From: Cryptomeria japonica
Taxonomy: Eukaryota > Streptophyta > Pinopsida > Cupressales > Cupressaceae
Assembly: GCF_030272615.1 (NCBI RefSeq)
Contig: NC_081413.1
Coordinates: 606,708,209 to 606,772,208 of the forward strand
Direction: 5' to 3'
DNA length: 64,000 nucleotides
The first letter of the stretch is position 1. Each line of letters starts with the position of its first letter. The notes under the pieces are model-generated. The model was not told the DNA's origin. It ran no database searches and saw only the letters and a program-made list of their open reading frames with translations. The position numbers and the translations under genes are program-made. Of this stretch, positions 44,477-57,059 are shown piece by piece.

Positions 44477-45010
44477 TTGTATAGGGCTAATCTTATTAAG
44501 GGGTGTCTTTTGGATTCGATTTGGACTAAGCCGAATCAAGGTTGGGTTAAAATCAACTTCGATGGAGCTTTAAGAGGGAATCTGGGTATCTCAGGCACGA
44601 GATGCATTACAACGGATGAGGTTGGGAATATCCTCACCAAGGGAGCTCAAAGGTTACCGAATGGAACTAACAATGAGGCGGAATTTCATGCTGCTTTGTC
44701 GGTAATTGAGATGGCAAGTATTCTCAAAATTTTGAAAAGTATACCTTGAAGGGGACTCCAAGATCGTAACAGATGCAATTGCAGGAGGTTCATCACAATG
44801 CTGGAGAATAAATAAAATATTTTCAATAATTAGATCAAAATTAAACTCTTTTTATGATTTTAAAATTTCACATATTAGGAGGGCCAATAACGAGGGGGAG
44901 AAGGGCTCTCCAACTTGGATTGTGAGTTGGACCTGCAATGTACCCGATTGTGGGACAACTCAGGATCTAACGTGGCAAGGATTGATTGAGAATGTATGTG
45001 GCAATCATGT
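44477..45010 (+). pseudogene. LINE RNase H domain remnant
   Basis: The open frame 44477-44749 reads WTKPNQGWVKINFDGALRGN, then GISGTRCITTDEVGNILTKG and NNEAEFHAALSVIEMA; after a frameshift it continues EGDSKIVTDAIAGGSSQC. The D (NFDGA), E (NNEAEFHAAL) and D (EGDS) catalytic positions are present, but the frame breaks before the last and the domain ends in stops. This is the C-terminal domain of a plant LINE, not a host RNase H. Confidence 0.75.
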
Positions 45011-46778
45011 TTTCTCCCTTGGGAAGTACAATTTCAATTCCCTTACTCTTGCATTATTCCCTCCATGTTTATTTTCCTCAAGTTTCATTTGTTTCGGGCC
45101 ACCACCTTGTTCTATTTAATTATTACTATACATTTGGATTGGACAAAGGACGGGTGGCATGCTTTCCAACATGTGTACAAGTTGGCATTGGTATGAAATT
45201 GAAATTTTAGGATTTAGAGTCATTGTTTTTGTTGAAAGTAAACTTCCTTCTTTGTTTCCCTGGTGAAGCGTGGAGTGTTGTGAAGAAGAGAGGAGGGGAG
45301 AGAAGGTGAAATATTCTACATTCTTAGGCGATTTGTGATGGAGGTAAACTTTACATTGCACTCCTTAAACAACAAAGTGTGTTCTTGGGGAGAATTTCAA
45401 ATAAACATTTGGGAGGGATTTTTTTGTGTGATGAAGAAAAATTTATGGACATCATTAAGAGATTATTGGGGTAGGAATACTTGGTCTCGAAGTACCGCTA
45501 TAGGACCAACATGGACATTATATCCATGTTGGTGGTGTGAGGACTTTCTTTTGGTATGAAGGTTGAAGTTTAGTGGGTTGCAAAAGACTATGTTCCCCTT
45601 CATTCTTAGTGTGGTTTGGTCTCCTTGTTGGGCCAAGTCGTTCCCGGTGTTGATATGTGGTGACTGATCATGCAAGTACTATACACTCATTATGTATCCT
45701 CGTCGAGGTTTGGGGGCACAACCCTCGAGGAAAAAAAATTGTCATTTTTTGTTGAAAAACTGACATTGAAAAACCCCTAAAAATAACTGACTTTGAGTGT
45801 TGCCCTAAAAATTGCTTGTTATAAGTGGCTGGAATGTAGAAAGGCATTGTAATGGTGTTGTATTGATTTACTAGATAATAAGAAAAGATTGGACGACTAT
45901 GTTTTATGGATGTAGCCCATCTTGGGTGAACCATGTTAAATCTATGTGTTATTTGTGTTATGTATTTTTCTTCATCTTTTGTGTTTGTATCTGCATATAA
46001 TTGTTAATTCGTATTTGTTTTGGATCTGCCTAAACCTTAACACCCGGGTAGGGGATGAGGCAACCTTTTGGTGAAGGGGTGATGCCAACCCAAGTAAATG
46101 TGGAGGACATACCTTTCTTGCTATAGAGAGATGGTGCAAATCGGGTGGCGAGAACAAAGGAGGTGCAAGAGGCTTGGGAAGACCTTTTGGTCTATATTCA
46201 TTCAGTTGAAGAGGCGAGAGAAATGGCTCGAGCGACAAAGAAGAAACATGACCAAGAGAAGCAGGTGATGGCCGATGGTGATGCTCGAGGAGAAGCATTT
46301 GGGAGGAACATGGTTGTCAAGTAGGAGTCTATAGTTTTCCTGTTCCATTTTTGTTTAAATTCTTTTGGAACAAGATAGTTTGGTAAAGTCGATAAATTAG
46401 GTTTATGTTTTTGTATGTATTCGGTCAGTAGGTAGTTTTTGTTGTCAGACTTGTTAGGTTCATCCCCTATGGTTTTTTCATGGACTGTTTAAGCATGTAT
46501 GCAGACTTTTTTCTTAATATTTTAATATAAAAATATATATTATTGATCAAATAATAATATTGTAAGTTGTTTATGAAATTTTAGGGCGGTTTTAGTGTGT
46601 TTTCTAAAAGAACTTTATTGTTAGAAATTCCTATGAAATCATAGAAAATATAGAAAAGCATTCTAAACATAGATATAAGTTTGTTGAAGGGTTATCTATT
46701 TGCAAATGAAATTTTAGAGCTTTCTAGTACATGTTTTTTGAGATATAGTGGTTTCTCCGTTATTTGGGGATATTAAAG
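45011..46778. other. Unassigned, probably TE-derived
   Basis: A plus-strand frame around 46,080-46,325 reads RTKEVQEAWEDLLVYIHSVE then AREMARATKKKHDQEKQVMA, an amphipathic, charged stretch that I cannot assign. The remaining small open frames overlap on both strands and carry no motifs. Confidence 0.3.
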
Positions 46779-46789
46779 TGGTATCAGAG
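46779..46789 (+). other. Isolated primer-binding-site-like word
   Basis: TGGTATCAGAG, the plant tRNA-iMet primer-binding motif, at the end of an AT-rich stretch. The sequence before it ends ATTAAAG, not CA, so the LTR edge is not clean. It may mark the 5' end of another decayed element running to the right. Confidence 0.4.
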
Positions 46790-47245
46790 TTGCAAGTCTT
46801 GGCAGTCTATCTGGGTTGGTTTGTATGAGTGGAAAGGGTGGTCATAATATCAATAAAAAGGGAGTAATGGATGGCAATGATAAATCACCTACATTAAGTG
46901 AAAATGACACAGAATAAATGTTTGAAAAAAACTAAAACAATTACAAAACTCCAATCTTAATTTGAGTTAACCGACTCATAACACAACAAATGGAAGAGCT
47001 ACGATGGATGTGGAGAGGGGAGAAAGTAGTGAAGGTGCATAAAATAATGAACGCTTTATGATGCAGACGCTTTTTTACAAGACTTAGGAGGTCTTGCCAC
47101 ATTTACTAAAGGGAGTGGATTCCCTTAATTTAATTTAAGTCAAATTAATGTAATTAAGGATAGTAGATTAGTTTTCTAGTCTAGATAGGGATTTATTTAA
47201 GAAATAAGAAAATGATTTTTGATCGACATTTAATTTGAGGAGAAT

Positions 47246-47582
47246 TGTTGATAAGTTAGATTATATCTGGGATATCAAAGATTTTAGAGATGAATGTTGT
47301 TGAGAGAATCATGGAGATATTGTGGATACAATATAGGAGATAGTTAGGGAGATAATATCAGAGATAGTTGAAACTAATTAGCCTATTATGTATTTGGTCA
47401 CCTATAGTAATATATTGAGACCATTTGTGTGCAAAAGGTGAGACAAAGAAAAATATGATTTAGAATAAATAGAATTCCTCTAGAATGGAGGATTGAATTG
47501 TGTCCCCATGTCCATTGTTTCAAGTACGTGTGAGTTATTTTCTGATGCATGCTCTAATTTCATCATTTTTGGTATTAGAGCC
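47246..47582 (+). mobile_element. Small copia-type LTR with primer-binding site
   Basis: A 320-bp segment starting TGTTGATAAGTTAG (47246) and ending CATGCTCTAATTTCATCA (47565) is followed after four T by TGGTATTAGAGCC (47570-47582), the tRNA-iMet primer-binding motif with one mismatch (TGGTATCAGAGCC expected). TG...CA ends, the length and the spacing all fit a 5' LTR of a copia element. I did not find the partner LTR in this window. Confidence 0.65.
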
Positions 47583-49819
47583 TTACGAGCACTAGTTTGC
47601 AAGTATTTGATGCGGCCAAAAGATTGCTAAAGGTGAGCCAACCGCTAAAGAAAAGTGAAATATCATTGTGTTAAAGCTATTATCTATCGTAGACAATGTC
47701 GCCATCAAATTTAGCCAGGAGTGAATAATTCACAAGTTAATAGTCGTGTTGTTGGAAAATAAAAGATAATGTAGCCAAAGCTAAAAATCCATTGTCTTAG
47801 GAATTATTGGAGGGTTGAGCAGATATATTGAAAGATGTCATTGTGTGAACAATTTGCCGCCAAAGGTATGTCATGAATTTTTATAGTTTATCCAACCAAT
47901 GGTGAAGAAAATGGTGTGAAAACATTGCTACTCTAGTTGTACCCAAAAGTGAGCAAGATTATTTCTATTTATATTCATTCTTCAGTACTAAGGTTGGAGT
48001 TTTGTGTGAAATTTGGAGGTGCTTGAAGCCCAAAGGTAATTTCTGTTTATTCTATTTGGTAGAAGCTGTGAATTTGAAAAGAGCTCAAATTTGTTTTAGA
48101 CATAATTCAGGGTCTTTAAAGCCGATAAGGTCCACAAATGTTGCCTTTTTCTATCAGAAGTCTTGGACTACCTGTATAAGTAGTATTGACACTTGGTTTT
48201 GGGGTTCATCTTTTCACATTTGCATGAAGTCTTGTTGTATAAATATCTGATCTGGAATTTTAGAAATTCCTATGGTTGATTCGCCATAGAAAGTGGGGAT
48301 AACGGTTAATTTTTTCATGAATTTGAAGTCACTAGATGCACTTTCCTTAATTTAGCCATGAGGTTGTTAAAGGGTGTTGGCATTGATTTGGACTCCAGCC
48401 GTGTAAGAAAGACGAGTTGAAAAAAAATTAGAAGTCTATGGGCATAGAAATAGGAAATATTCATTCTCAAATCTATGAAGCTTCTTAGTATGATGAAGAT
48501 ACACCATTGAAGAAAAATTGAGTGAGTTTGGCAAGGTTCTGTCTGTCATTATTAGAGTCATTTGTGAACTAGTTTGGTTTATCAATTTAAAGTATTTATT
48601 TAGGTGGGATTATGTAAATCAATGGTTGTAATATTTCGAGTTTTCATTTGATAAATGCACTTATTATCAAGATTGTGGTAGCTTTAGCTGTGGAATAATT
48701 TGAGATTGGCTTGAAGGGTAAATGGATGCAAATTTTCATTTGATTGCAAAAAAAAAATTGCTACTTAGTGTAACAATGCATGTATTACATATAGTAGTCA
48801 TTAATACTACTCTATTGGTGTTTCCATGAAAGCAACTTTCAAGGAGATTGAAAAGTGATGGAGAGAGGTAAATTGTGAGGATAAAAAAATGTACAAGAGA
48901 GATCAATGAGGAGGTGCATTCGAGATCAATGCAAAGTCTGCTACAAAAGATGTCAGAGTAAAGTAGAAGTGGACGACAGGGGTAGTATATGGATGAGATG
49001 CAATACAAAGGGATTATGAACATTTAGTTTTTGTTGAAATCATTGTTATGAGTGGTGGAGGAAAAGTCTTATTCTTGTGCGGTGAAGATGGTGATGTAAA
49101 ATGTGAACATCTCGAAGACATAAGAGTTTGTACATTAAGGTTGTATTATTGGGCATTAACTAAAGGCTTGAAGAAGCCGCAAAGGAATTATACATCTACA
49201 AAACCCATCCAAGGAGAATAAAAAGTTGTCTGCCGATAATATTATAGCCATTTTGGGCAGATGTAATTGTTGAAGAAATAAGTAAATGCTCACGTCTCAA
49301 CTCTGCAATAACATAGTCGTTTGAATTCTACAGAAGGAGAAGATCATACTAAGTAGAGGATGTTGTGAAGAAAAACGTTGCCCTATCAAATCTTTCCCGT
49401 GCCACGAGGAAGTGGAGATTTCAATTTTGTTGTTGAAATAGAATATGGCAATGTTTTGTAAGATCACTCTAGTCAAAGAAAATTGTGGTAACCCTTACAA
49501 TAAAAATTGCATAATTGAGAGAAGAACAACTTTGAGCTAAGGTTGGGTAGAAGTTGTTGAGACAACTCCACAAGTTGCAAATGTGGGTAGAGTTGGCTAG
49601 AGAAGAGAGCAAGTGAAGCTCTTGAAAGTGGTAGAGTGCAGAAGCCTAGAGGAGAAGAGGAATCTCAAAAGGTTCTAAAGGGAAAAGAACCAACGTTATC
49701 AAAAGGCCAAGCTCAGAGGAAAGAAGCTTGGTGAGGTACTTGTAGTAGGGTGAAATAGACTTGCTATTACAAAGGCATGCAAGAGATTTTCTATTACAAA
49801 GGCTTAGTGTAGCTCACAA
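47583..49819 (+). other. Degenerate sequence downstream of the copia-type LTR
   Basis: Expected to hold gag and pol if the LTR is a 5' LTR, but I recognise no gag, zinc knuckle, protease, integrase or RT motif here. Short open frames only. Confidence 0.4.
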
Positions 49820-51518
49820 GTGGACAAGAGAAAATTTTATAAAGGAAGAGCAAAGATGACTATTGATGGTAATGACAAGGGTTTAGGTGTAAGCCTTAAT
49901 AAAATGGAGGATAATGTCAAAGCAAATGGCATAGACATGAGAAGGATGAGTCAAAAGGAAATTGACAGAGAAATTGTTGAGATGAAGGAACAACTTGGTA
50001 TAATGATGATGCTACTACGGGAAAGTGAGACAGATCGAAGATATGGATGGAGAATGAAGAATCAAGTTGCATGGCCTATTAAGGAATTGTTTGCAAGAAA
50101 GATTCAAAGAAGAAGCTAAGACACAGGTTGAGTGTTTGGTGGAGGGAAGAAGAACTTAGAGAAATTGGGTTTGAGGAACAAGAAGTTCACTGTTGTATCA
50201 TTCCTCAGAGATGATGATAATAATGCTTTAGATCAGCATGAAGATTTGACAACGGAGATATCAAATGAGGCTAGAGGGCCTTATGTTCTAAAAAACATAT
50301 AATTTGTGTATACATGTAGGTTTTGTAGGCATTGAAGATGATGGCAAGTCGTTGAAGACTATCACAAGGATAGAAAAAGAACATAATCAAAATCTTGTTG
50401 CTAGAGAGGGAGAGGCAAAATTGCCTTATAAAGGCAATCAAAGTAGAAATCATGCACAATGGACAAATGCAACCATGGGAGAACAATTGCAAGAACCTGT
50501 TGTTACAATAAACAAGGATATGTTGGTTAATGAAGACAGACAAAAGAAGGATCAAGGAGATAAATAGCAACATTCAAATACAATGTTAATGAAATTTGAC
50601 AAGAAAATAAAATTGTTGGAGAGATTGTTGAAAGAACCTAAGAATGAAATTTTATTTCATTCAACAAAAGAGGATGATGAAAGAAACAAGAAGATTCTAG
50701 CATGTGGAGTGGGGGATGACAACCCTATTAGTGTAAATTTGAATGTAGAATTGAAGATGTTAGAGAAATGGCTAGTCAATTCGAAGATTGAGGAGGTCTG
50801 CAAGGAGGTTGCAGATAAGAAGCATGAAGAAGAAGAGAAAAGCAAATGCCATCAACAAACTATAAAAAAGGAATCAGAGGTTAAAAGAGAGAAAAATTTA
50901 TATGGAGGGAAAATAGACTGCATATTTGTAGACAATGGTGAAAAGAAGAAAGCAATCATTCTTATGATTGATGGTTATTTTTGGAGATTTAATGTTTATT
51001 GTAATAAGTTTATTTCATGTGCAGATGCAACTAAAAGTGAGAGTTTGAATCATGAAAGTCAATCTTTCATAAAACAACCATGGAGGAGGCAACAATGTGC
51101 TTTAAACATTTTTGGAGAAATGTCTAATGATGAAGAATGGAATTTGAATGGTGAAATAGCAACGCAGGCCATAAAATTTTTACATTTTGAAGCTAAGCTA
51201 CAAAAGAGTAGTGTCAGAAGAAAGGATCAACAAAAGAGTATGTTGGATAATGAGATCGAGAAGTTATGTATAGTGATAAATAAACTGCCTAAGAGGAGGT
51301 ATATTGAACTAAAGAAGACAATCAACAATAGAAATGAATTGATCACAAGGGAATACATCAGTAAAGCAAGTGGAACATTGCAAAGTAAAGTATGGAAACC
51401 AGGAAGATTGAGGATAACAACAACACATCAACAACTACAAGAGGTGAAGAGGACAGAGTTAATGAAAAAGTTCAACATCAGAATGAAAGTTGTTAAACAT
51501 GTTGATGATAGTAAGGCA
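49820..51518 (+). pseudogene. Unrecognised coding remnant, lysine/glutamate-rich, cut by the LARD insertion
   Basis: Three plus-strand open stretches join up. 49820-50119 and its same-frame continuation to 50303 have stops at 50119, 50131 and about 50303. A frame change leads to 50304-50567, and a single TAG separates that from 50583-51518 in the same frame. Together they would encode about 560 residues, basic and acidic in alternation and likely coiled-coil in part (DKKIKLLERLLKEPKNEI, LKMLEKWLVNSKIEEVCKEV, DNEIEKLCIVINKLPKRR). A central segment looks globular (KAIILMIDGYFWRFNVYCNK). I recognise no domain. It could be a TE accessory protein or a captured gene fragment. The open frame runs on for 27 codons into the retrotransposon LTR beginning at 51519, which is clearly fortuitous. 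Confidence 0.45.
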
Positions 51519-52911
51519 TGTAGTACCCCTACCCTAATCAGACCCTTTTTAACCTCGTTGACCATATTTGACTTTTCAATGGCTTACATGGATGGTTGAT
51601 TTATTATGATTGTGATGCTTTATTTTGGTATTATGTTTTGGAGTGTGATTTGGTGAATATGAGTACGCATTATTGCTTATTGAGGAGTAGATGTTGATTA
51701 GCCACTATTTCTTTGAATAAGTAGTTGTTAACTATGCTTATGCATTGTATTTTATAAATGATGAAATGTTAAGTTTATTTATGTGTTACTAATGATGGAC
51801 TAACACATTTACTTCCTGTGTGAGTTGCACTATGTATATGTTGTCGTGTTGTGTGGTAAGTATATGGGGTGCGAGGAGATGATTTCCCATCACTCACTTT
51901 GGTGAGACACAGAAATTCACAATTCTCCTTCACCGGTGTGTTTACCATGTTTGTATATATATGTATGCATGGTTCGATGATGTTGGAATTGCAAGTACAA
52001 GGTACCGACTCCACCTGGCTCCACAGGTCTGAGTGTACCTAATTAATCTGATGGAAGTGGAGGAGATGGTTTTAAGGTCCTAAATGTCATCCCTAGCCTT
52101 GCTCATTTGTGAGCGTCGTCAATCATTTGTCAACCTTGTCGGATCGCCAAGTAGGCCACTTTTCCAACGTTGGTATGTGGGTCATGTCTTTATTTTGTTT
52201 AAGTTGAGTTTTGCGTGTTATGCGTTTTGTGAATTTAATTATTCTTTTCATGTGTTATTTAATGAGTAATTAATTATTAATACCTCGTGGTTATTAAAAA
52301 ATTAATGTGTGTTGTGTGTATTAAATTAAATTAAGAACACTTTTATGGTTAATTAGATAATCGATTGTTCTCAATTGTTTAGTTAAGTGATTGTTGATTT
52401 ATCAAGTGGAAATTATATCACGTTTTGGGTATTTGTTTTTAAAAAAAGAAGAAGAGAAAGTTAATTTTTACTTTAAAGTAATTAAATTATTTAATGGCTT
52501 TTGGTGTTTTAAAAAGAATAATAGAATTTTTAAATATGTCATGTAAATGTTTATATAAAAATTAGATTTTCTATTATTCATAAAAAAATGAATTTGTGCC
52601 TTGAAAAGAGACTTTGGGCGAATTCCTTTATAATTTTGCAAAAAAATTTCAAAAGAAAAAAAATTCTTGCCTCATGTTGGAGAAATTCTTTCTCTCAGCT
52701 AGTTATTGGGGTTTTAGTGTGAACTCTAACATTTTTGGGAGGATGGGGATGGCTCTTCCTCAAATTTCCTCTAGGAAAGCATTTGCAGGTTGGATGCTTG
52801 ATTCTTTTGCTTTGTTCTTCTTTTTAAAATTCTTTGAGTTTGTGTGTCACTGTTTTGTTTCTTCCTTTGTCTTGTTTCAATCTAAATTTAATGAAATTGG
52901 AAGAAGTTTAT

Positions 52912-54132
52912 GATAAAATTATAAGGCACTAAGAGGGGGGGGGGGGGTGAGGGTGAATCAGTGCAAGCAAAAACAGTATGAATCTGATCACCAACTTAAA
53001 CAACTTAAAACTTAACAAGCATAAGAGGAATATCACCACATAGGCTAATGCCCAATAAAACAAATTCCACATAACACAAGAGATTTATGCATGGAAACCC
53101 AAAAGGGAAAAACCACAGTGGGAGTTAATACCCACAAGATTTACTATCTGCAAAATAGAAATCTTAACTAGTTAAGGTCTTACAAATATGCCCTTTTAGG
53201 AGCAGACTCAGTTAGGAGTCACCCGGTTAAGGGATTTAAATGATGAGCCATGTTAGGAGATTTGACCTGTTAGGATCAACCTTGCAAGAGGATTTAAGAC
53301 TCTGATATAGAGCTACCCGATTAAGGGATTTACAATGTAAGGCCTGTTAGGACCTACCCAGTTAATGGATTTTGATGTTGTAACTGTTAGGATAACAATA
53401 ATTCAAATGATATTCATATAACACCTCTATGTCTTATAAGATATGCTTCAAATCCTCTAAACTTCAACAACACATCAATTCAGAGCTTCACTAATCACCG
53501 CACAATCAGAATCTCAATATTCGCCTTCGATCTCATTAACATACGCATGTCTATCTCATAACTCATCACACTTTTTATAGACATCAACTTAGTTGGCTAA
53601 TAACCTTGAAACAAATTCCTAGGTTCAATGAATCTAGACAAACTAATATTGCACGTCGAACTTATGTCGGCCACCGACATAACAAACTAAAACCGATTTA
53701 AGTGACTGTATTACTACTGGTTAAGTGTTCATCTGAATACCTTCTTTGTACATCAAATCTCGTTTGTCCAGTTGAATATGCCAATATGGTCATGAGCATA
53801 GCTCCAAATATTTGTCTCCATCACTCTTGTAAAAACCACATCATTCAACTCTTCATCAATCGCATGTACTGGTTGCATGAATGCAACTCTGTCTTTGTTT
53901 ACTGGTTAAGAACCTATTTGTCGGTTCATTGGTAAACTGTCATCTGTACCGGTTATACCTTACCGGTTGGCTTCCAAGACTTAGATGAGTACAAAAACAT
54001 TGTTGTCATCAATGATAACATAAGACTTAGTCATCAAATGTGAATCTCAATCTCTTCATCACATTCACCAAACAATCATCTACCGGTTGCATATCACCAA
54101 TAGTCTTTACCGGTTTAGTCAAATGCCAATAT
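52912..54132. mobile_element. 1.2-kb insertion in the 5' LTR only
   Basis: The 3' LTR reads uninterrupted AAGTTTATTCC at 61678-61688. In the 5' LTR, AAGTTTAT is followed by 1.22 kb of foreign sequence and then TTTATTCC, so TTTAT (52907-52911 / 54133-54137) is a 5-bp target-site duplication. The insert begins GATAAAATTATAAGGCAC with a G-run (52935-52947), and contains GGGAAAAACCACAGTGGGAG and several CCGGTTAAGGGATTT-like words. It has no ORF. Probably a solo LTR or small non-autonomous element. Confidence 0.85.
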
Positions 54133-54458
54133 TTTATTCCTTCATTTTTTGGGTAAAATTGGTTCATGGGGTTTTGAGATTTTTCAATTTTCTGCTTGGG
54201 AAGAAAAATTGGACTGTGAAATATCTTTAAAATTTTGGTATCTTTGATTCAAATTGTTAATTAAATATTTTGAATGTTTTACCATTCAATTTGTTGACAA
54301 ATTTTCATACCATGTTTTTGGGCGGAGGACTGGTTTTTTGTTTTTTGTTGGAAATTTCATTTTGGAATTTTGTTTTAATAAAAATTGAATTAATTAAAAA
54401 AATACCTCTGTTTCAAATCACAGAGAATAATGTTTTAAAAAAAAATTGGAAATTGGGA

Positions 54459-54715
54459 GGGGGGGGGGGGAGGCGTGGAGAGAGGGCACCACAATCGTGA
54501 TGCATCTCAACCCACAGTGGTGGGGAGAGCCACCACTGCTATGGTGACCCCTCACTACAGCCATGGGGGGGAGCTCTCCATGGCTGTGGAGGCTCCTCAC
54601 CCCACTCCATGGGAAGAGCCTTCCATAGTCGTGGAAGCCCCTTCCTCCATGATATGGGTTGGGAGGGTAAACTCCTCCCCAACACGGGCAATAAGCCATG
54701 GGTTATTTGTTGTTT
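54459..54715. other. GC-rich patch inside the 5' LTR
   Basis: G-runs at 54459-54470, then CACAACC/CCACCACTGC and GGAGCTCTCCATGG-type words that can pair with one another. The same patch is at 61959-62155 in the 3' LTR. Short open frames cross it on both strands and are not called. Confidence 0.7.
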
Positions 54716-54846
54716 GATTTTTTTTGTTATTCGTTGTCAATATTAAATTCCTATGGACAATGCGTATTTTGATATGTATTAAATAAGATATATGATTATG
54801 AGGTTTAGTGGGATATTGATTTTTATAATAGTTTTTGAAATTTGAA

Positions 54847-54992
<146 letters not shown>

Positions 54993-55845
54993 AATTAGCA
55001 ATATGAAGTAAATGTTAAGATTGATCCGATATAATTGTAATTTATTTTGTGAAAATAAAGGTTATATGGTTAGCCATCAATTAAATTTAGTCGATATAAT
55101 TTTTAATTGAAAAGGTCTATTTGATTTAAATAATGATTTTAGTTTTCAAATTACTTAATTGTTATTTTCATTAATTAGAAATTTGAATGCAAATGGAATT
55201 TGTTTATAGTCAAATTGGCTTTAATTGAAAAGATTTATATTTGTTTTAAATGATGGCTTATTTAGTCTATGAGTTACTTTTATTCTTTTAAAGGGTGAAT
55301 GGTTTTTAAATCAAGCACTGCGCAAGTCTATTTGGGTGTATATTCATTTAGACCCTTTTTATGCATTATTCCCTATTGTGGATTTTCTTATCATGAAGGA
55401 GTCGCTTATTGAAAGAGCTGCAATTAGATAACATTAGCTTTTAATTATATTTTGAGTGATCGTTATGATTCCTTAACATGGATGTGCTTAGATTGCAAGT
55501 GTATCCTTTTGAGTATTTACTTTGATTGGTGGATTTGGTGTTGATTTGAAAATGTCATTCTCGTGTTATGTTGGTATACTGTTGAATGCAAGTCTATCAT
55601 GCAAGTTGATTTGGTTAAGTTTTGATTGTGGTCATACTTGCTTTATTTTGGTTGTGGTCTTGTCTTTTGAATAGACCAGTTGTTCGTTTCATACCTCATG
55701 TTGGTTTAACCTTGGTAGAAGGTTTGTATAACCAAGTTGTTCTTTAGTTTTGTTTTTTGAACTCCTTGTGTTAGTTGGCTTTTGTGTTTTGCCTTGGAGT
55801 TCTTTGGAGGTTGTGTAGTGTCATAAGGAAGAGTGACTTCTAAGT

Positions 55846-56156
55846 GGGGGTCGGGGCCCAAAGTGGCTGCCAGGATAACCCCTTGAAAGTTGAGTAATAA
55901 GGGATAACTAAATTAATAAAATGGGGTTGGGTTTCAAAATATTAATCAAGATAAATTGTGCCCCGCTCATGGTTGAGTGCTAGTACAGACTCAGGATACA
56001 GTGGGAAGGCATGGAATGACAAACCAACGACCTTGTCTTCACGAAAGGTTAGTTGGGTCCGCATGAGTCATGGATGGGGGCTGGGGGTTCAGGAGAGGCT
56101 ACTAGGATAACCCAGGATGGGGGCCGAGGCCTATGGAGGCCTGCTAGGATAACCCA
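55846..56156 (+). repeat. Three copies of a GGGGGNCGGGG ... AGGATAACCC motif in the LTR
   Basis: Copies lie near 55847-55882, 56077-56117 and 56119-56157. Each has a G-run with GGCC or GGTT, then GG(C/T)CTGC or GGCTAC, then (A/C)(T/A)AGGATAACCC. All three are kept in the 3' LTR (63112-63147, 63343-63383, 63385-63423). Confidence 0.75.
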
Positions 56157-57046
56157 TAACAGTTATGCGATGACACTTTTCCCTCATGGCTTTACTTAGA
56201 GCACTCTTGTGAGAGTCATATTTGTATGCTTATGTCTTACGTGAGTACCTAGTGTACATGTTAGACCATGTGATGTTTTATTGTGATTTGCTTGAGGGCC
56301 TTATTACTACCTCCTAGCACAGAGGGGTAGTTCCTTTTTGGGCCACATGGTCGGGTGGTAGTGCCACTTTCCATTGGGTAGTTTGTTTGTACTTTCCACG
56401 AGGGATTAGCTTCGTAGGTGCTCCAAATGTTACTCTTGGATTCATTTCATTTCATTGTACCGATTGGATCCTCTTTGTTCTTCTTGGATCATATTTGTAT
56501 CTCTTGGATCTTTGTGGTCAGTTGTATCATATGTTTATATGTATGCCTTCACAATAGTTGTAATTCGATGTAATCATTATGTATCTTTATGAGACTTGGT
56601 GTATTAAGTGCAATTGTAATATTATGTTATCCTTGCAATGTAAAAGCAATGTATTATGATGAGATTTAGATGTTAGGATTTCTATCTTCAATTAAATTCA
56701 TTAATGTAATGTAGTTTAATGTTTAATCATAAATAAAGCATAGAAATGTTAGTGTTTTCTCATGCAAAGAATGAAACAATCATTGATTAGTGTAATCAAG
56801 AATTTAATGGTTAAATGTATTTCTTAAATGGATTAATTGATCTTAAGGAAAGATTAGTTTAATTAAGTAATTCACGTTGGGAAAGCCTTTAGGAGTTTGA
56901 GTTAAGTCTTTCGCTTGTAAAACTTCTATTGCAATGTTATTTCATTCGTTTATGTGTTCTTTATTGTTTAGAAAAAAAAATATTTTGCACTCTTTTCAAG
57001 TTTTTGTAGTTGTACCCTTTAGGGTTTCTTGGTGGGGCATTACACT

Positions 57047-57059
57047 TGGTATCAGAGCC
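57047..57059 (+). other. Primer-binding site of the LARD-like element (tRNA-iMet type)
   Basis: TGGTATCAGAGCC, the canonical plant initiator-methionine-tRNA primer-binding motif, two bases after the LTR end TTACA. It fixes the LTR boundary and the plus-strand orientation. Confidence 0.92.

Noticed and set aside
44477-44749. Possible host RNase H or nuclease gene
   Set aside because: The domain type, frameshift and lack of exon structure match the C-terminal RNase H of plant LINEs.
45972-46298. 108-codon minus-strand open frame, Pro/Leu/Ser-rich
   Set aside because: No motif; the plus strand of the same place has a more protein-like charged stretch, so this looks like a shadow.
46779-46789. 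Full LTR element starting at this primer-binding-like word
   Set aside because: The preceding sequence does not end in CA and no matching LTR was found, so only the word itself is annotated.
54418-54717. Overlapping open frames on both strands in the LTR GC-rich patch
   Set aside because: They come from G-runs and GC-rich words inside an LTR and are repeated with frame changes in the other LTR.
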